Origin: Arthrobacter sp. ISL-48
GTDB lineage: Bacteria; Actinomycetota; Actinomycetes; Actinomycetales; Micrococcaceae
Assembly: GCF_018613805.1 (NCBI RefSeq)
Contig: NZ_JAGGPL010000008.1
Coordinates: forward strand, 1-64,000
Direction: 5' to 3'
Length of the DNA: 64,000 nucleotides
Shown here: piece after piece, positions 8,343 through 17,661 of the stretch
Numbering within the stretch: the first letter of the stretch is position 1
How the letters are laid out: the number at the start of each line of letters is the position of its first letter
Notes under the pieces: generated by a model
The model's database searches: none
What the model was told of the DNA's origin: nothing
What the model saw: the letters and a program-made list of their open reading frames with translations, nothing else
Translations under genes and position numbers: made by a program

Positions 8343-10130
8343 CTAAAGCCCCAGGTCAGCCTCGAAGGCGCCTTCTTCCAGGCGGGCCTTCAGCGTCTGC
8401 AGGAAGCGTCCTGCATCGGCGCCGTCCACCAGGCGGTGGTCGTATGTCAGGGAGAGGTACATCATGGACCGGATGGCGAGGGAGTCGTCACCGTTCTCGT
8501 CCGAAACCACCACTGCCCGCTTGACGATGGCACCGGTGCCCAGGATGCCCACCTGCGGCTGGTTGATGATCGGGGTGTCGAACAGTGCCCCGACTGAACC
8601 GATGTTGGTGATGCTGAAGGTTCCGCCGGACAGTTCGTCCGGACCGATCTTGCCGTCGCGGGTGCGGCCGGCGACGTCGGCGATCTTGCCGGCAAGGCCG
8701 GCCAGGTTCAGGTTGCCGGCATCCGAGACGACCGGAACCAGAAGACCCTTGTCCGTGTCCACAGCGATCGCCAGGTGCTCGGCGTTGTGGTACGTGATCT
8801 CCTGCTTGTCCTCGTCGTAGGCGGCATTGAGCTTCGGGTGCTGCTTCAGGGCCTCGGCGACGGCCTTGGCGATGAACGGAAGGAACGTGAGCTTGACGCC
8901 GTTCTGGGCCTGGAACGAGTTCTTGGCCTTGAGTCGCAGCTTGGCAATCTTGGTCATGTCGACTTCGTGCACCTGCGTGAGCTGGGTGGAGACCTCGAGG
9001 GATTCGCGCATGCGCCGGGCGATGACCTGGCGGATCCGGGGAGCCTTCTGCACAGTGCCGCGCAGGGAAGAGGCGGCCGGACCTGCGGCGGCCGGCCTGG
9101 CCGGTGCAGCGGCCGTTGCTGCCGGGGCTGCGGCGGGAGCGGCCTTCGCCTCGGCTGCGGCGAGGACGTCCTGCTTGCGGATACGGCCTCCGACGCCGGT
9201 GCCCGTCAGGGAGGAGATGTCCACACCCTGCTGGTTGGCCAGCTTACGGACAAGCGGAGTGACATAGCCCGAGTCGGACCCGTTCGACGACGCCGCGGCC
9301 TGGGCTGCAGGCTGAGCAGCTGCAGGCTGAGCAGCTGCAGGCTGAGCTGCTGCGGGCTGTGACGTTTCGGGAGCGGGTGCGGCTGCCGGAGCAGGGGCGG
9401 CAGCAGGAGCGGGAGCTTCGGCTGCTTTCGGTGCCTCGGCCGGAGCCGGGGCAGCTTCGGTCTTCTCTTCGGCTGCCGGTGCGGGCTGCGCGGGTGCAGC
9501 GGCTGCGGGGGTGGCGGCACCGGAACCGATGACAGCGAGAACAGAGCCCACCTCAGCGGTTTCGTCCTCGTTGACGCGGATTTCCTGGAGCGTTCCGGCC
9601 ACAGGGGACGGGATCTCGGTGTCGACCTTGTCGGTTGACACCTCAAGCAGCGGCTCATCGATGTCAACGCTGTCGCCCACGGCCTTAAGCCAGCGGGTGA
9701 CGGTGCCTTCCGTGACGCTTTCGCCGAGTGCCGGCAGAGTGACCTCGTGGCTTTCGCCGCCCGACGCCGTCGGCGCCTGCTCGGCCGGTGCCGGCGCGGC
9801 TGCGGGGGCTGCTTCAGCGGGCGCGGCGGGGGCTTCTTCAGCTGGAGCTGCTTCGGCCGGTGCTGCTGCTTCGGGGGCTGAACCGCCGCCGGAGCCGTCG
9901 CCGATGCGGACCAGGGGAGCGCCCACTTCGGCGGTCTCGTCTTCGGCGACGAGGATTTCTTCGATCACGCCGGCGATGGGAGAGGGGATTTCAGTGTCTA
10001 CTTTGTCGGTGGAAACCTCGAGCAGCGGTTCGTCCACCTCTACCCGGTCACCTACCTGCTTGAGCCAGCGGGTGACGGTTCCTTCGGTGACGCTCTCACC
10101 GAGGGCGGGCAAGTTAACGGATTCAGACAT
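8343..10130 (-). CDS. sucB: dihydrolipoamide acyltransferase (E2), two lipoyl domains
   Basis: This is the E2 core of a 2-oxoacid dehydrogenase complex, 595 residues. Two lipoyl domains (about residues 2-78 and 128-205) each carry the lipoylation motif [12 protein letters not shown]. Long Ala/Pro/Glu linkers follow, then a peripheral subunit-binding domain (about 285-320) and the catalytic domain with [15 protein letters not shown] near the C-terminus. In actinobacteria this E2 is annotated SucB but can serve pyruvate dehydrogenase as well as 2-oxoglutarate dehydrogenase, so the acyl specificity is open. It is the last gene after lpdA (123-base gap) and ends at a strong terminator. LipB, encoded nearby, would octanoylate it. 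AAGGAG precedes the ATG at a rather long spacing. Confidence 0.94.
   Translation of the reverse strand: MSESVNLPALGESVTEGTVTRWLKQVGDRVEVDEPLLEVSTDKVDTEIPSPIAGVIEEILVAEDETAEVGAPLVRIGDGSGGGSAPEAAAPAEAAPAEEAPAAPAEAAPAAAPAPAEQAPTASGGESHEVTLPALGESVTEGTVTRWLKAVGDSVDIDEPLLEVSTDKVDTEIPSPVAGTLQEIRVNEDETAEVGSVLAVIGSGAATPAAAAPAQPAPAAEEKTEAAPAPAEAPKAAEAPAPAAAPAPAAAPAPETSQPAAAQPAAAQPAAAQPAAQAAASSNGSDSGYVTPLVRKLANQQGVDISSLTGTGVGGRIRKQDVLAAAEAKAAPAAAPAATAAAPARPAAAGPAASSLRGTVQKAPRIRQVIARRMRESLEVSTQLTQVHEVDMTKIAKLRLKAKNSFQAQNGVKLTFLPFIAKAVAEALKQHPKLNAAYDEDKQEITYHNAEHLAIAVDTDKGLLVPVVSDAGNLNLAGLAGKIADVAGRTRDGKIGPDELSGGTFSITNIGSVGALFDTPIINQPQVGILGTGAIVKRAVVVSDENGDDSLAIRSMMYLSLTYDHRLVDGADAGRFLQTLKARLEEGAFEADLGL
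9304..9360 (-). repeat. 15-bp tandem repeat in the second E2 linker
   Basis: Three near-identical 15-base units start at 9304, 9319 and 9334, with a fourth diverged copy. They encode the linker motif PAAAQ. Such linkers are naturally repetitive; copy number probably varies between strains. Confidence 0.85.
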
Positions 10131-10253
10131 GTCGTCCCCGTTCTCCTTATTGATCTTTAGTGCGGATGATTGCTGCCTTGTTGAGCTTAGTGCACCCGGC
10201 AGATCGTGCCGGGCGCACCAAACTCTGATGTCTTGCGGTGGTGCCGGGGGAGA

Positions 10254-11636
10254 TTAGCCGTGGAGCGGCTTGCCCGCGAGTGCCAGATGGGCTTCGCCCA
10301 GGGCCTCGTTCTGGGTGGGGTGCGCGTGGACCAGCTGGGCGACGTCCTCGGGGTAAGCTTCCCAGTTCACAATGAGCTGGGCCTCGCCGATCTGCTCGCC
10401 CATGCGGGACCCGATCATGTGGACACCCACCACGGGGCCGTCCTTTTGGCGGACGAGCTTGACCAGGCCTCCGGTGCCCAGGATGGAGCTCTTGCCGTTG
10501 CCGGCGAGGTTGTATTCCTGGATCTGGATCTGGTCGTCGCCGAACTTCTCCTTGGCGGCCTTCTCCGTGTAGCCGACGGTCGCGATTTCGGGCTCGCAGT
10601 AAGTGACCTTGGGGATGTTGACGTCTTCAACGATGACGGGCTTGAGGCCGGCGATCTCCTCGGCAACGAAAATGCCCTGCTGGTAGCCGCGGTGGGCCAG
10701 CTGCACGCCCGGAACGATGTCGCCCACGGCGTAGATGTTGCCCACGCCGGTGTGCAGGCGCTCGTTGGTGATGACGAAGCCGCGGTCGATGGTCACGCCA
10801 GCCTCTTCATAGCCGAGGTTGGCGGTGACGGGGCCGCGGCCAACGGCGACCAAAAGGAGTTCTGCCTCGAACGTCTGCCCGTCCACGAGGGTGACCTTGA
10901 CACCGGAGTCGTTCTGCTCCACGCCCTGGAAGAAGATGCCGGTGGTGAACTTGATGCCGCGCTTCTTAAAGGCACGCTCGAGGTTCTTCACGATCGCTGT
11001 GTCTTCGTTGGGCACCAGTGAGGGCAGGCCCTCAACGATGGTGACGTCCACGCCGAAGGACTTCCAGACGGACGCGAATTCGACGCCGATGACGCCGCCG
11101 CCGAGCACGATGGCGCTCTTGGGGATGTAGTCCATGGTCAAGGCTTCGTCGGATGTGATCACGCGGCCGCCGATTTCCAGGCCCGGAAGCGAGCGGGAGT
11201 AGGAACCGGTGGCAAGGACGATGTTCTTGCCCTTGTAGGCGGTGCCGTTCACCACAACGGTGTCGGTGCCCTGGAGCTTTCCCTCACCTTCGATGACGGT
11301 GATGCCCTTGGACTTGATAAGCCCCTGGAGGCCCTTGAACTTGCCGGCGATGATGCCGTCCTTGTACGCGTTGACGGCGGTGATGTCGATGCCATCGAGG
11401 GTGACGTTCACGCCGTACTTGGCGGAGTCACGGGCGTGGTCGGCCAGTTCGGCCGAGTGGAGCAGGGCCTTGGTGGGGATGCAGCCGTTATGGAGGCATG
11501 TGCCCCCGAGCTTGCCCTTCTCCACGAGGCCGACGGTGAAGCCAAGCTGTACGGCCCGCAGGGCGGTGGCGTATCCGCCGCTGCCGCCACCGAGTACCAG
11601 GATGTCGAATTCTTGCGCAGTTGCCTGATCGGCCAC
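10254..11636 (-). CDS. lpdA: dihydrolipoyl dehydrogenase (E3)
   Basis: FAD enzyme that reoxidises the dihydrolipoyl groups of E2 with NAD+, shared by the 2-oxoacid dehydrogenase and glycine cleavage complexes. The 460-residue length is typical. Visible motifs are the FAD Rossmann GGGSGGYATALRA, the redox disulfide GGTCLHNGCIPTKAL, the NAD-binding GGGVIGVEFASVW and the C-terminal His-Glu pair in HAHPTQNEALGEAHLAL. The start is a GTG (MADQATAQ) preceded by GAGGGAG. It is followed by sucB on the same strand, so E2 and E3 are probably co-transcribed. pepA lies 251 bases upstream on the same strand. Confidence 0.96.
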   Translation of the reverse strand: MADQATAQEFDILVLGGGSGGYATALRAVQLGFTVGLVEKGKLGGTCLHNGCIPTKALLHSAELADHARDSAKYGVNVTLDGIDITAVNAYKDGIIAGKFKGLQGLIKSKGITVIEGEGKLQGTDTVVVNGTAYKGKNIVLATGSYSRSLPGLEIGGRVITSDEALTMDYIPKSAIVLGGGVIGVEFASVWKSFGVDVTIVEGLPSLVPNEDTAIVKNLERAFKKRGIKFTTGIFFQGVEQNDSGVKVTLVDGQTFEAELLLVAVGRGPVTANLGYEEAGVTIDRGFVITNERLHTGVGNIYAVGDIVPGVQLAHRGYQQGIFVAEEIAGLKPVIVEDVNIPKVTYCEPEIATVGYTEKAAKEKFGDDQIQIQEYNLAGNGKSSILGTGGLVKLVRQKDGPVVGVHMIGSRMGEQIGEAQLIVNWEAYPEDVAQLVHAHPTQNEALGEAHLALAGKPLHG

Positions 11637-11747
11637 TTAAACGCTCCCTCGCGTGAACGATGACGCGAGCGTACGCATCATCTGGTCTTGGAACTTGTAC
11701 TGCCGTGATTATGCCAGCAGGCAGGTTCTCTTTCATTTGTGACTACC

Positions 11748-11769
11748 GTGGTTCACCTTAGCGAACCAC
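11748..11769. other. inverted repeat between pepA and lpdA
   Basis: GTGGTTC and GAACCAC form perfect 7-base arms around an 8-base spacer. It lies 112 bases upstream of the lpdA start on the side of pepA. It could be a regulator site for lpdA or a weak pepA terminator; there is no T-run. A second inverted repeat (GATGACGCG/CGCATCATC, one mismatch) is at 11659-11682, just upstream of lpdA. Confidence 0.4.
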
Positions 11770-11887
11770 TTATCCATGCTCCACCTTGGCACCGCGTTTG
11801 TGGAGCGCTTGTGTCGAGTGTCACGCGGCTGTGTGTCCAAGGGATCACCGTGGCTGTCACAATGCCGCATGACGACTCCGACGCGGA

Positions 11888-13414
11888 TCAGACGGTTGCC
11901 GCCACCAGGTCTTCGGCGTAGGCCACCAGGGTTCGGACCGTGCAGCCTGTGCCCTGTTTGTGCGTGTAGCCGTACGGAGTGCCGTTGTTGAAGGAAGGTC
12001 CTGCGATGTCGATGTGGGCCCACGGAATCTGTTCGCCGTCCTTGCCCTTACCCACGAACTCGCGCAGGAACACAGCCGCGGTCATCATGCCGCCGTGGCG
12101 TTCGCCGATGTTGGCCAGATCCGCCACCTGGGAATCCAGGCTGGGCCGCAGCTCTTCGGGCAGGGGCATGGGCCACACCAGCTCGCCCGCACGGTCCGCG
12201 GCTGCTTTAAGGGGGGCGGTGACGCTGTCCGAGCCCATAATTCCGGCTGTGCGGTTGCCGAGGGCAATAAGCTGCGCTCCGGTGAGGGTGGCGACGTCGA
12301 TGATGGCGTCCGGGTGCTCCTGGCTTGCCGCGACGATGCCGTCCGCCATGACGAGGCGGCCTTCGGCATCGGTGTTAAGGACCTCGACGGTCTTGCCCCC
12401 GAACATCGTGAGGACATCGGCGGGCCGGGACGCGGCACCCGAGGGCATGTTTTCGGCGATGCAGAGCCAAGCGGTCGCCTTGACGGGCAGGCCAAGGCCT
12501 GCGAGCGCCAGGACCGTGTTAAGTACGACGGCGGCGCCCGCCATGTCGCTCTTCATGTCACCCATGCCGAGGGCCGGCTTGATGGAGATGCCCCCTGTGT
12601 CGAAAGTGATGCCCTTGCCCACCAACGCAATGTTTGCCGTCGCCTTGGCGGGGGAGTACTCCACCTTGACGAGGCGCGGCTGGCGGGACGAACCCTTGCC
12701 CACGCCCATGATGCCGCCGAACCCTTCCTTTTCGAGGCGCTTTTCGTCCCACACCGTGACCTTGACCGGCAGCCCCTTGGACAGTTCTTTGGCCGCGTCG
12801 GCGAATGATTCCGGGTAGAGGTGGCTTGGCGGCTGGTTGACCAGCGACCTGGTGGCGTTGACGGCCTTGCCGATCAGTTGGGCGCGCATCAGGGTGGAAC
12901 GGAGTTCCTTGTCCGCGGCAACCTCCGTGTGGATCACCGCGTGGCGAACCGGGTCCTTCAGCCCGTCCTTCGTGGACCGGTACTCGGTGAAGGCGTAGGA
13001 GCCCAGGGCGGCACCTTCGGCGACGGCGGCGACGTCGGCGATTCCCGCCGTCGGAAGTGCAAGGACAACCGTGGCGAGGCCGGCGAGCTGGCGGACCGCC
13101 GAACCTGAGGCCCGGCGGAGTGCCTCCCCGTCAAGCGGAACGCCCGGAGCGATCTTGCCCACTCCCACCAGGACCAGCACGCCGGCACCGGTTTCCGGAA
13201 GGCCGGGGAGCCGCACGACCTGGTCAGCGGCTCCGGTGACGCCAAGAACCTTCAGCGAATCGGCCAGCGCCTCGGCGGACTTGGCCGTCAGCGGGTTGTC
13301 GAGGAGGACGGGACCGTCAGGCCCCTGTCCCACGCCGATGATAACGGCGTCACTGGGGGCCTTCTTCAGGTCACGGGCGAGGGTACTAAGGTTGATTTCA
13401 GTATTCTTGACCAC
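11888..13414 (-). CDS. pepA: leucyl aminopeptidase (M17 family)
   Basis: Di-zinc cytosolic aminopeptidase that removes N-terminal residues, 508 residues from the chosen start. The M17 signature NTDAEGRLVMADG is present, together with the metal-site region GKGITFDTGGISIKP and VDVATLTGAQ. The N-terminal non-catalytic domain covers about residues 1-170. I start it at the GTG at 13414 (MVKNTEINL), which has GAGGA 8 bases before it; the reading frame stays open for 146 more codons upstream, but that part looks non-coding and overlaps the divergent promoter region. It is divergent from the PAC2 gene, with 262 bases between them. Confidence 0.95.
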   Translation of the reverse strand: MVKNTEINLSTLARDLKKAPSDAVIIGVGQGPDGPVLLDNPLTAKSAEALADSLKVLGVTGAADQVVRLPGLPETGAGVLVLVGVGKIAPGVPLDGEALRRASGSAVRQLAGLATVVLALPTAGIADVAAVAEGAALGSYAFTEYRSTKDGLKDPVRHAVIHTEVAADKELRSTLMRAQLIGKAVNATRSLVNQPPSHLYPESFADAAKELSKGLPVKVTVWDEKRLEKEGFGGIMGVGKGSSRQPRLVKVEYSPAKATANIALVGKGITFDTGGISIKPALGMGDMKSDMAGAAVVLNTVLALAGLGLPVKATAWLCIAENMPSGAASRPADVLTMFGGKTVEVLNTDAEGRLVMADGIVAASQEHPDAIIDVATLTGAQLIALGNRTAGIMGSDSVTAPLKAAADRAGELVWPMPLPEELRPSLDSQVADLANIGERHGGMMTAAVFLREFVGKGKDGEQIPWAHIDIAGPSFNNGTPYGYTHKQGTGCTVRTLVAYAEDLVAATV

Positions 13415-13676
13415 GGGGTCAGTCCTCAATTCTCGAAAGATCGTTTCGGCAGGAATGCATGTTTGGCGCTCTGCCATGGAAACCCGGGTGCCGTCAGCTT
13501 GAGACGTCGCCGGAATGTCTGCGAAAGCCCGTCTGGCAGGCCAGTTCCGATCGTAGCCCGTATGGGCCGCGGCAGCTGAATCTTCTGAGAGCCGCGCCAC
13601 ACCCGCCGTCCGGAATGCCCAGGTACCCGGGGGCGTTGTAGGAGGTATCCACCCGAAACCACGAAAGGAACATGCC

Positions 13677-14615
13677 GTGCTTGAACGGATTTCCGGCTCC
13701 CTGCTGGACCCGGACACGTTGTATGCGAGCAACCCCGGGCTGTTCAACAGCCCGGCACTCCGCGGGCTGAACCTGGTGATGGGTTTCACCGGATTTGCTG
13801 ATGCCGGCCATGTGGTGAAGCAGATCAACGCAGAGCTGCTGGACACCCTCAACCCTGAGCCGGTGGCTGTGTTCGACGCAGACCAGCTGATCGACTACCG
13901 GTCCCGGAGACCCCACGTCTCCTTCGTCGAGGACCACCTCCAGGACTACCAGGAACCCGTTTTGGCGCTGTATCGGATGACGGACGGGCTTGGGAGCCCG
14001 TTCCTCCTGCTGGCCGGCTTTGAACCTGACCTTCAGTGGGAGCGGTTTGCCCGTGCCGTCGTCGGGATCGTGGAAAAGCTGGACGTGAACCTGGTGACCT
14101 GGATCCATTCCATCCCCATGCCGGTCCCTCACACCCGGCCCGTGGGCGTTACCGTCCACGGCAACAGGCCGGAGCTGATCGAGGGCATCTCGGTGTGGAA
14201 GCCCACCGTGGAGGTTCCGGCGGCCGTGGGCCACATCCTCGAACTGCGGCTGGTTGAAGCAGGCCGCAACGTGGCGGGCTATGTGATCCACGTTCCGCAC
14301 TATCTGGCCGAAGCTGAATACCCCACCGCGGCTGTGGCTGGCCTGGAATACCTTGGCGCCGCCACATCCCTGATGCTTCCCACCGACAGGCTCCGGGAAG
14401 CCGGCAGGGAAGTGGGCCGCCAGATCGCCGAGCAGATCGTCGCCTCCGAAGAGGTGCAGCAGGTCGTATCGCGCCTTGAGTCGCGGTATGACGAGAAGGC
14501 TGAAGGCACCGTCCGCCGGTCGCTCCTTGCGGATGAAAACGACCAGCTGCCCAGCGGGGACGCGCTGGGGGCCGCCGTGGAGGCCTACCTGGCACGGGAG
14601 AATCCCGCAAAGTAG
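13677..14615 (+). CDS. PAC2 family protein
   Basis: The 312-residue protein belongs to the PAC2 family, related to proteasome assembly chaperone 2; bacterial members are common in actinobacteria and have no settled role. Typical patterns include LVMGFTGFADAGHVV near residue 35 and ADQLIDYRSRRP near residue 75. The C-terminal third is helical and charged. The start is a GTG at 13677 with GAAAGGA upstream. An overlapping ATG in another frame at 13672 does not give a matching protein. A 24-residue C-terminal tail is poorly conserved in character. The next gene, an MFS transporter, starts 81 bases downstream. Confidence 0.88.
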   Translation: MLERISGSLLDPDTLYASNPGLFNSPALRGLNLVMGFTGFADAGHVVKQINAELLDTLNPEPVAVFDADQLIDYRSRRPHVSFVEDHLQDYQEPVLALYRMTDGLGSPFLLLAGFEPDLQWERFARAVVGIVEKLDVNLVTWIHSIPMPVPHTRPVGVTVHGNRPELIEGISVWKPTVEVPAAVGHILELRLVEAGRNVAGYVIHVPHYLAEAEYPTAAVAGLEYLGAATSLMLPTDRLREAGREVGRQIAEQIVASEEVQQVVSRLESRYDEKAEGTVRRSLLADENDQLPSGDALGAAVEAYLARENPAK

Positions 14616-14683
14616 CCGGACGTTGGAACCGCCCGGATGCTGTCCGCCGGGCCGTCCCAAGCCCGGCCGTCATCCTGGCCGGG

Positions 14684-14689
14684 CATAAT
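14684..14689 (+). promoter_or_regulatory. candidate -10 element (CATAAT) for the MFS gene
   Basis: CATAAT ends 6 bases before the GTG start at 14696. AAAGGAG directly abuts the GTG and is too close to act as a normal ribosome binding site. The arrangement fits a leaderless mRNA. Confidence 0.4.
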
Positions 14690-14695
14690 AAAGGA

Positions 14696-16045
14696 GTGAC
14701 TGCACCCCGCGCCTGGCTGATCTGGACCATCGGAATCTTTGCCTATCTTGTGGCGGTCTCGCAGCGGACCTCCTTCGGCGTCGTGGGGCTTGAAGCCACG
14801 GAGAGGTTCCACGCCGGCGCGTCCGCGATCTCCTTCTTTACAGTGCTGCAGCTTCTGGTTTACGCCGGCCTCCAGATACCGGTGGGCCTTCTAGTGGACA
14901 GGTTCGGCTCGCGGGCGATGATCGCCGGCGGCGCGGTACTGATGGGCCTCGGCCAGCTCCAGCTCGCCTTCGCGGACAGCATTCCGGGCGGCGTGGCAGG
15001 CCGCGTGCTTGTCGGTGCCGGCGATGCCATGACCTTCATCTCCGTGATCCGGCTCATCCCGCTGTGGTTCGCCCCCGCACGTGTTCCCCTGGTCACCCAG
15101 CTGACGGGGATGTCCGGCCAACTGGGGCAGCTTTTCAGCGTGGTGCCTTTCGCCTTTGTCCTTCACTCCTACGGCTGGACGCCCGGTTTCCTGATGCTCG
15201 CCGGCATGTCCGGACTCGCCGTCGTCCTTGTCCTGGTGCTCCTGCAGGACCACCCGCCGGCCGTGCCCCGGCCGCAGGCACAGCAGGGACTGCATGCCAC
15301 CGGCGCCTCCCTCGCCCGGGCCTGGCGGCAGCCCGGGACCAGGCTGGGACTGTGGAGCCACTTCACCATCCAGTTCAGCGGCACCGTTTTTGCGATGACG
15401 TGGGGCTACCCTTTCCTGATCTCCGCGCAGGGCCTGGACGCCGCGACCGTCGCGGCCCTGATGGCCCTGTACGTTGCTGCCGCCATGGCCGTGGGGCCGT
15501 TTATTGGCCGGTTTGTCTCCCGGCACCCGCTGCGCCGGTCCACGATGGTCCTGCTCATTGCCGGTGCCACCGCTGCCGCATGGGCGGCGGTGCTCCTCAC
15601 GCCCGGCCGTTCCCCGCTGTGGCTCCTGGCCGGCCTGGTGATGGTCCTGGCCATCGGGGGTCCTGGCTCGATGATCGGTTTCGATTTCGCCCGGACGTTC
15701 AATCCCGCGCACAGGATCGGTACGGCAACCGGCATAGTGAACGTGGGCGGCTTCATTGCAGCTCTCGTGGCGATTTTCCTGATCGGACTGGTGCTGGACA
15801 TCCTGAAAGCGACCGGATTTTCCAACGGCGTGCTCTACGGGCTGGAGCCGTTCCGGATCGCCCTGAGCGTCCAGTTCCTGCTCTTGGGCTTCGGTGTCGG
15901 CGCCATGCTGGTCTGCCGCCGCAAGGTGCGGCGGCAGATGGCGGCGCAGGGCGTTGTTGTCCCCCCGCTGCTGACTGCCCTTGCGCGGCAACGGCGTGCG
16001 AACCTGGTGCAGCGCCGGCAGGGTTCCCGGTCCAGGGGCGACTGA
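14696..16045 (+). CDS. MFS transporter
   Basis: Major facilitator superfamily permease of 449 residues with about 12 predicted helices. The loop 2-3 motif appears as GLLVDRFGSRAMI, and the first helix starts LIWTIGIFAYL. Substrate is unknown; the general pattern resembles nitrate/nitrite or sugar-phosphate-like MFS proteins but I cannot separate them. The C-terminus is basic and cytoplasmic. It starts with GTG at 14696; AAAGGAG touches the start codon and a CATAAT hexamer lies just upstream, so the mRNA may be leaderless. The next gene (DUF4192) follows on the same strand after 73 bases. Confidence 0.85.
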   Translation: MTAPRAWLIWTIGIFAYLVAVSQRTSFGVVGLEATERFHAGASAISFFTVLQLLVYAGLQIPVGLLVDRFGSRAMIAGGAVLMGLGQLQLAFADSIPGGVAGRVLVGAGDAMTFISVIRLIPLWFAPARVPLVTQLTGMSGQLGQLFSVVPFAFVLHSYGWTPGFLMLAGMSGLAVVLVLVLLQDHPPAVPRPQAQQGLHATGASLARAWRQPGTRLGLWSHFTIQFSGTVFAMTWGYPFLISAQGLDAATVAALMALYVAAAMAVGPFIGRFVSRHPLRRSTMVLLIAGATAAAWAAVLLTPGRSPLWLLAGLVMVLAIGGPGSMIGFDFARTFNPAHRIGTATGIVNVGGFIAALVAIFLIGLVLDILKATGFSNGVLYGLEPFRIALSVQFLLLGFGVGAMLVCRRKVRRQMAAQGVVVPPLLTALARQRRANLVQRRQGSRSRGD

Positions 16046-16118
16046 CACTACTCCTCCACAATTGACATGGCGGACGCCCGGTCTTTTGCATGTCCGGCGG
16101 GGCGCTAAAGCTGGAGGC

Positions 16119-17369
16119 ATGACACCTTCACAAAACCTGACAGTCCGGGGCCCCGAGGACATCCTCGGATTCATTCCGCATTCTCTGGGGTACTGGCCGG
16201 CGGACAGCCTCGTGGCCATGACCCTGCACGGCAAACGGCTGGGTGCCACCCTCCGGCTTGACCTGCCCGGACCGGAAACGCTCGCGGACCCGCACCAATA
16301 TGCCCGTACCGTGCGCGATTACCTCCGTGCAGACCACGGCGCCGACGCCGCGTTGTTGGTCTTATTCACCAACGACGGCTGGATGGATCTGCCCCGGACC
16401 TATACGGGGCTGCTGGCCGCGCTGCAGGCCGTCCTAGGCGCGGCAGGAATGCCGGTGCGGGACGCATGGTACGTCGGGGACTTGTACTGGCGGGACGCCT
16501 ACTGCACCGATCACTCGTGCTGTCCGCTCCCTGGCCGGCCCATCCAGGACATCCGGGACAGCATGCTCAATGCGGAGATGGTTTTCCGCGGCAGCAGCGT
16601 GGGCCCCGCGCCGGAAGACCAAGCCCGGCCACTCTGCTCAGTTTCCGCCGAAGACAAGGCTGCGATACTGGCAGCGGAAGCTGTGTGGTCCGTTCAACTG
16701 GAACCACGGCGGCGGAGCAGGGCGCAGTTCAACGCGCTGCTCGCGTTCTGGGAAGGGCTGCTGGGCAGCCCACCAGCTGAAGCCCTTTCCGATCCGGCGC
16801 TGCCCGGTCTTGTCCTCCCTGACGCCCAGCAGGCCTTCCTCCGGGCGTCACTCCAGGTGCCGGCGTGGCGGGACGCGGTCCTGGTCATGGCGGCGGCCGG
16901 CGCCCGGGCGGCGCTGACAGGCGCGGAACAGTTCGGGATTTTCGACGCCGGTTGCGGGTTGGCGCCGATTGGCCCGCCAGTTGCGGGCTTGCCCGGTTCG
17001 GGAACGGCCGCGCCGCCGGTTTCCGTTCCAGGCGATCCGTCTGATGTGCCCGGCTACGGCGACGTCCTGCTGGGACTGGAGCCAGCTCTGCCCGACTGGA
17101 GCCGGCTGCATCACCTCGATCGCATCCTGGAGCAATTGTCGCCCTGGGGTGGGCAAGCCGGCGCGGCTGCCTTGACCGGACGCGGATGGATCAGCTGGTG
17201 CCGGGGACGGGGGTCCTATGCGGCGGCCTACCTCAGCAAGGCGCTGGAAGAGGAAGCGGGCTACCGGCTGGCAGAGCTCATGCTCGAACTGGTGAGGCGG
17301 GGGACACTTTGCGGGTGGGCGGCGCGAAAGGAAGCCGCCTGGCAGAAATTCGAACCTGACGCCGCCTGA
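16119..17369 (+). CDS. DUF4192 domain protein
   Basis: The 416-residue protein starts with the DUF4192 pattern VRGPEDILGFIPHSLGYWP, and DSLVAMTLHG follows at about residue 31. This family is restricted to actinobacteria and has no known function. A Cys/His cluster (YCTDHSCCPLPG, about residue 130) might bind a metal. I chose the ATG at 16119 with GGAGG directly upstream; longer versions would run into the MFS gene and do not look coding. No membrane segment is visible. It is followed by 292 bases of regulatory sequence before sigA. Confidence 0.85.
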   Translation: MTPSQNLTVRGPEDILGFIPHSLGYWPADSLVAMTLHGKRLGATLRLDLPGPETLADPHQYARTVRDYLRADHGADAALLVLFTNDGWMDLPRTYTGLLAALQAVLGAAGMPVRDAWYVGDLYWRDAYCTDHSCCPLPGRPIQDIRDSMLNAEMVFRGSSVGPAPEDQARPLCSVSAEDKAAILAAEAVWSVQLEPRRRSRAQFNALLAFWEGLLGSPPAEALSDPALPGLVLPDAQQAFLRASLQVPAWRDAVLVMAAAGARAALTGAEQFGIFDAGCGLAPIGPPVAGLPGSGTAAPPVSVPGDPSDVPGYGDVLLGLEPALPDWSRLHHLDRILEQLSPWGGQAGAAALTGRGWISWCRGRGSYAAAYLSKALEEEAGYRLAELMLELVRRGTLCGWAARKEAAWQKFEPDAA

Positions 17370-17537
17370 GGGTCGAGGTCAGAGTTCTTCGGCTTTCGCA
17401 CTGCTGCGTCATATCCCCACAGGGCAGAGCTCGATGGGCCTGTTTTGGAAAACCATGAGACAATGGATGCCGAGACCCGGTTGGGTCCGTGTATCAAGTG
17501 CATGTAATGGTGCCTTTGCGGGAACATTACGGCCGCC

Positions 17538-17566
17538 CCGGCAGTTCTATTCATAGACTCTGCCGG
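17538..17566. other. strong hairpin in the sigA upstream region
   Basis: CCGGCAG-TTCTAT pairs with ATAGA-CTCTGCCGG around a 2-base loop with one bulge. It lies between the DUF4192 gene and sigA. No T-run follows, so it could be a Rho-assisted terminator, an operator or a 5-prime leader hairpin of sigA. A smaller GACCC-GGTT-GGGTC repeat lies about 60 bases upstream. Confidence 0.5.
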
Positions 17567-17596
17567 CCGTGGTTGCACCTGATGTTCATCACGGAC

Positions 17597-17629
17597 TTGA
17601 CAGGGTCATAGTGGTGTTGCCCGTATGGT
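17597..17629 (+). promoter_or_regulatory. possible sigA promoter
   Basis: A perfect TTGACA at 17597-17602 is followed by TATGGT at 17624-17629. The 21-base spacing is longer than the optimum, so the pairing is tentative. sigA starts at 17662. Confidence 0.25.
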
Positions 17630-17661
17630 GATTCCACAGACCGCCGCTAGAAAGGTTTTCT

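Noticed and set aside
11739..11921. A 60-codon plus-strand frame between lpdA and pepA.
   Set aside because: No ribosome binding site, no family features, and it overlaps the 3-prime end of pepA.
13415..13852. A 146-codon upstream extension of pepA.
   Set aside because: It would overlap the PAC2 gene and its promoter, and the GTG at 13414 has a good ribosome binding site and the normal PepA N-terminus.
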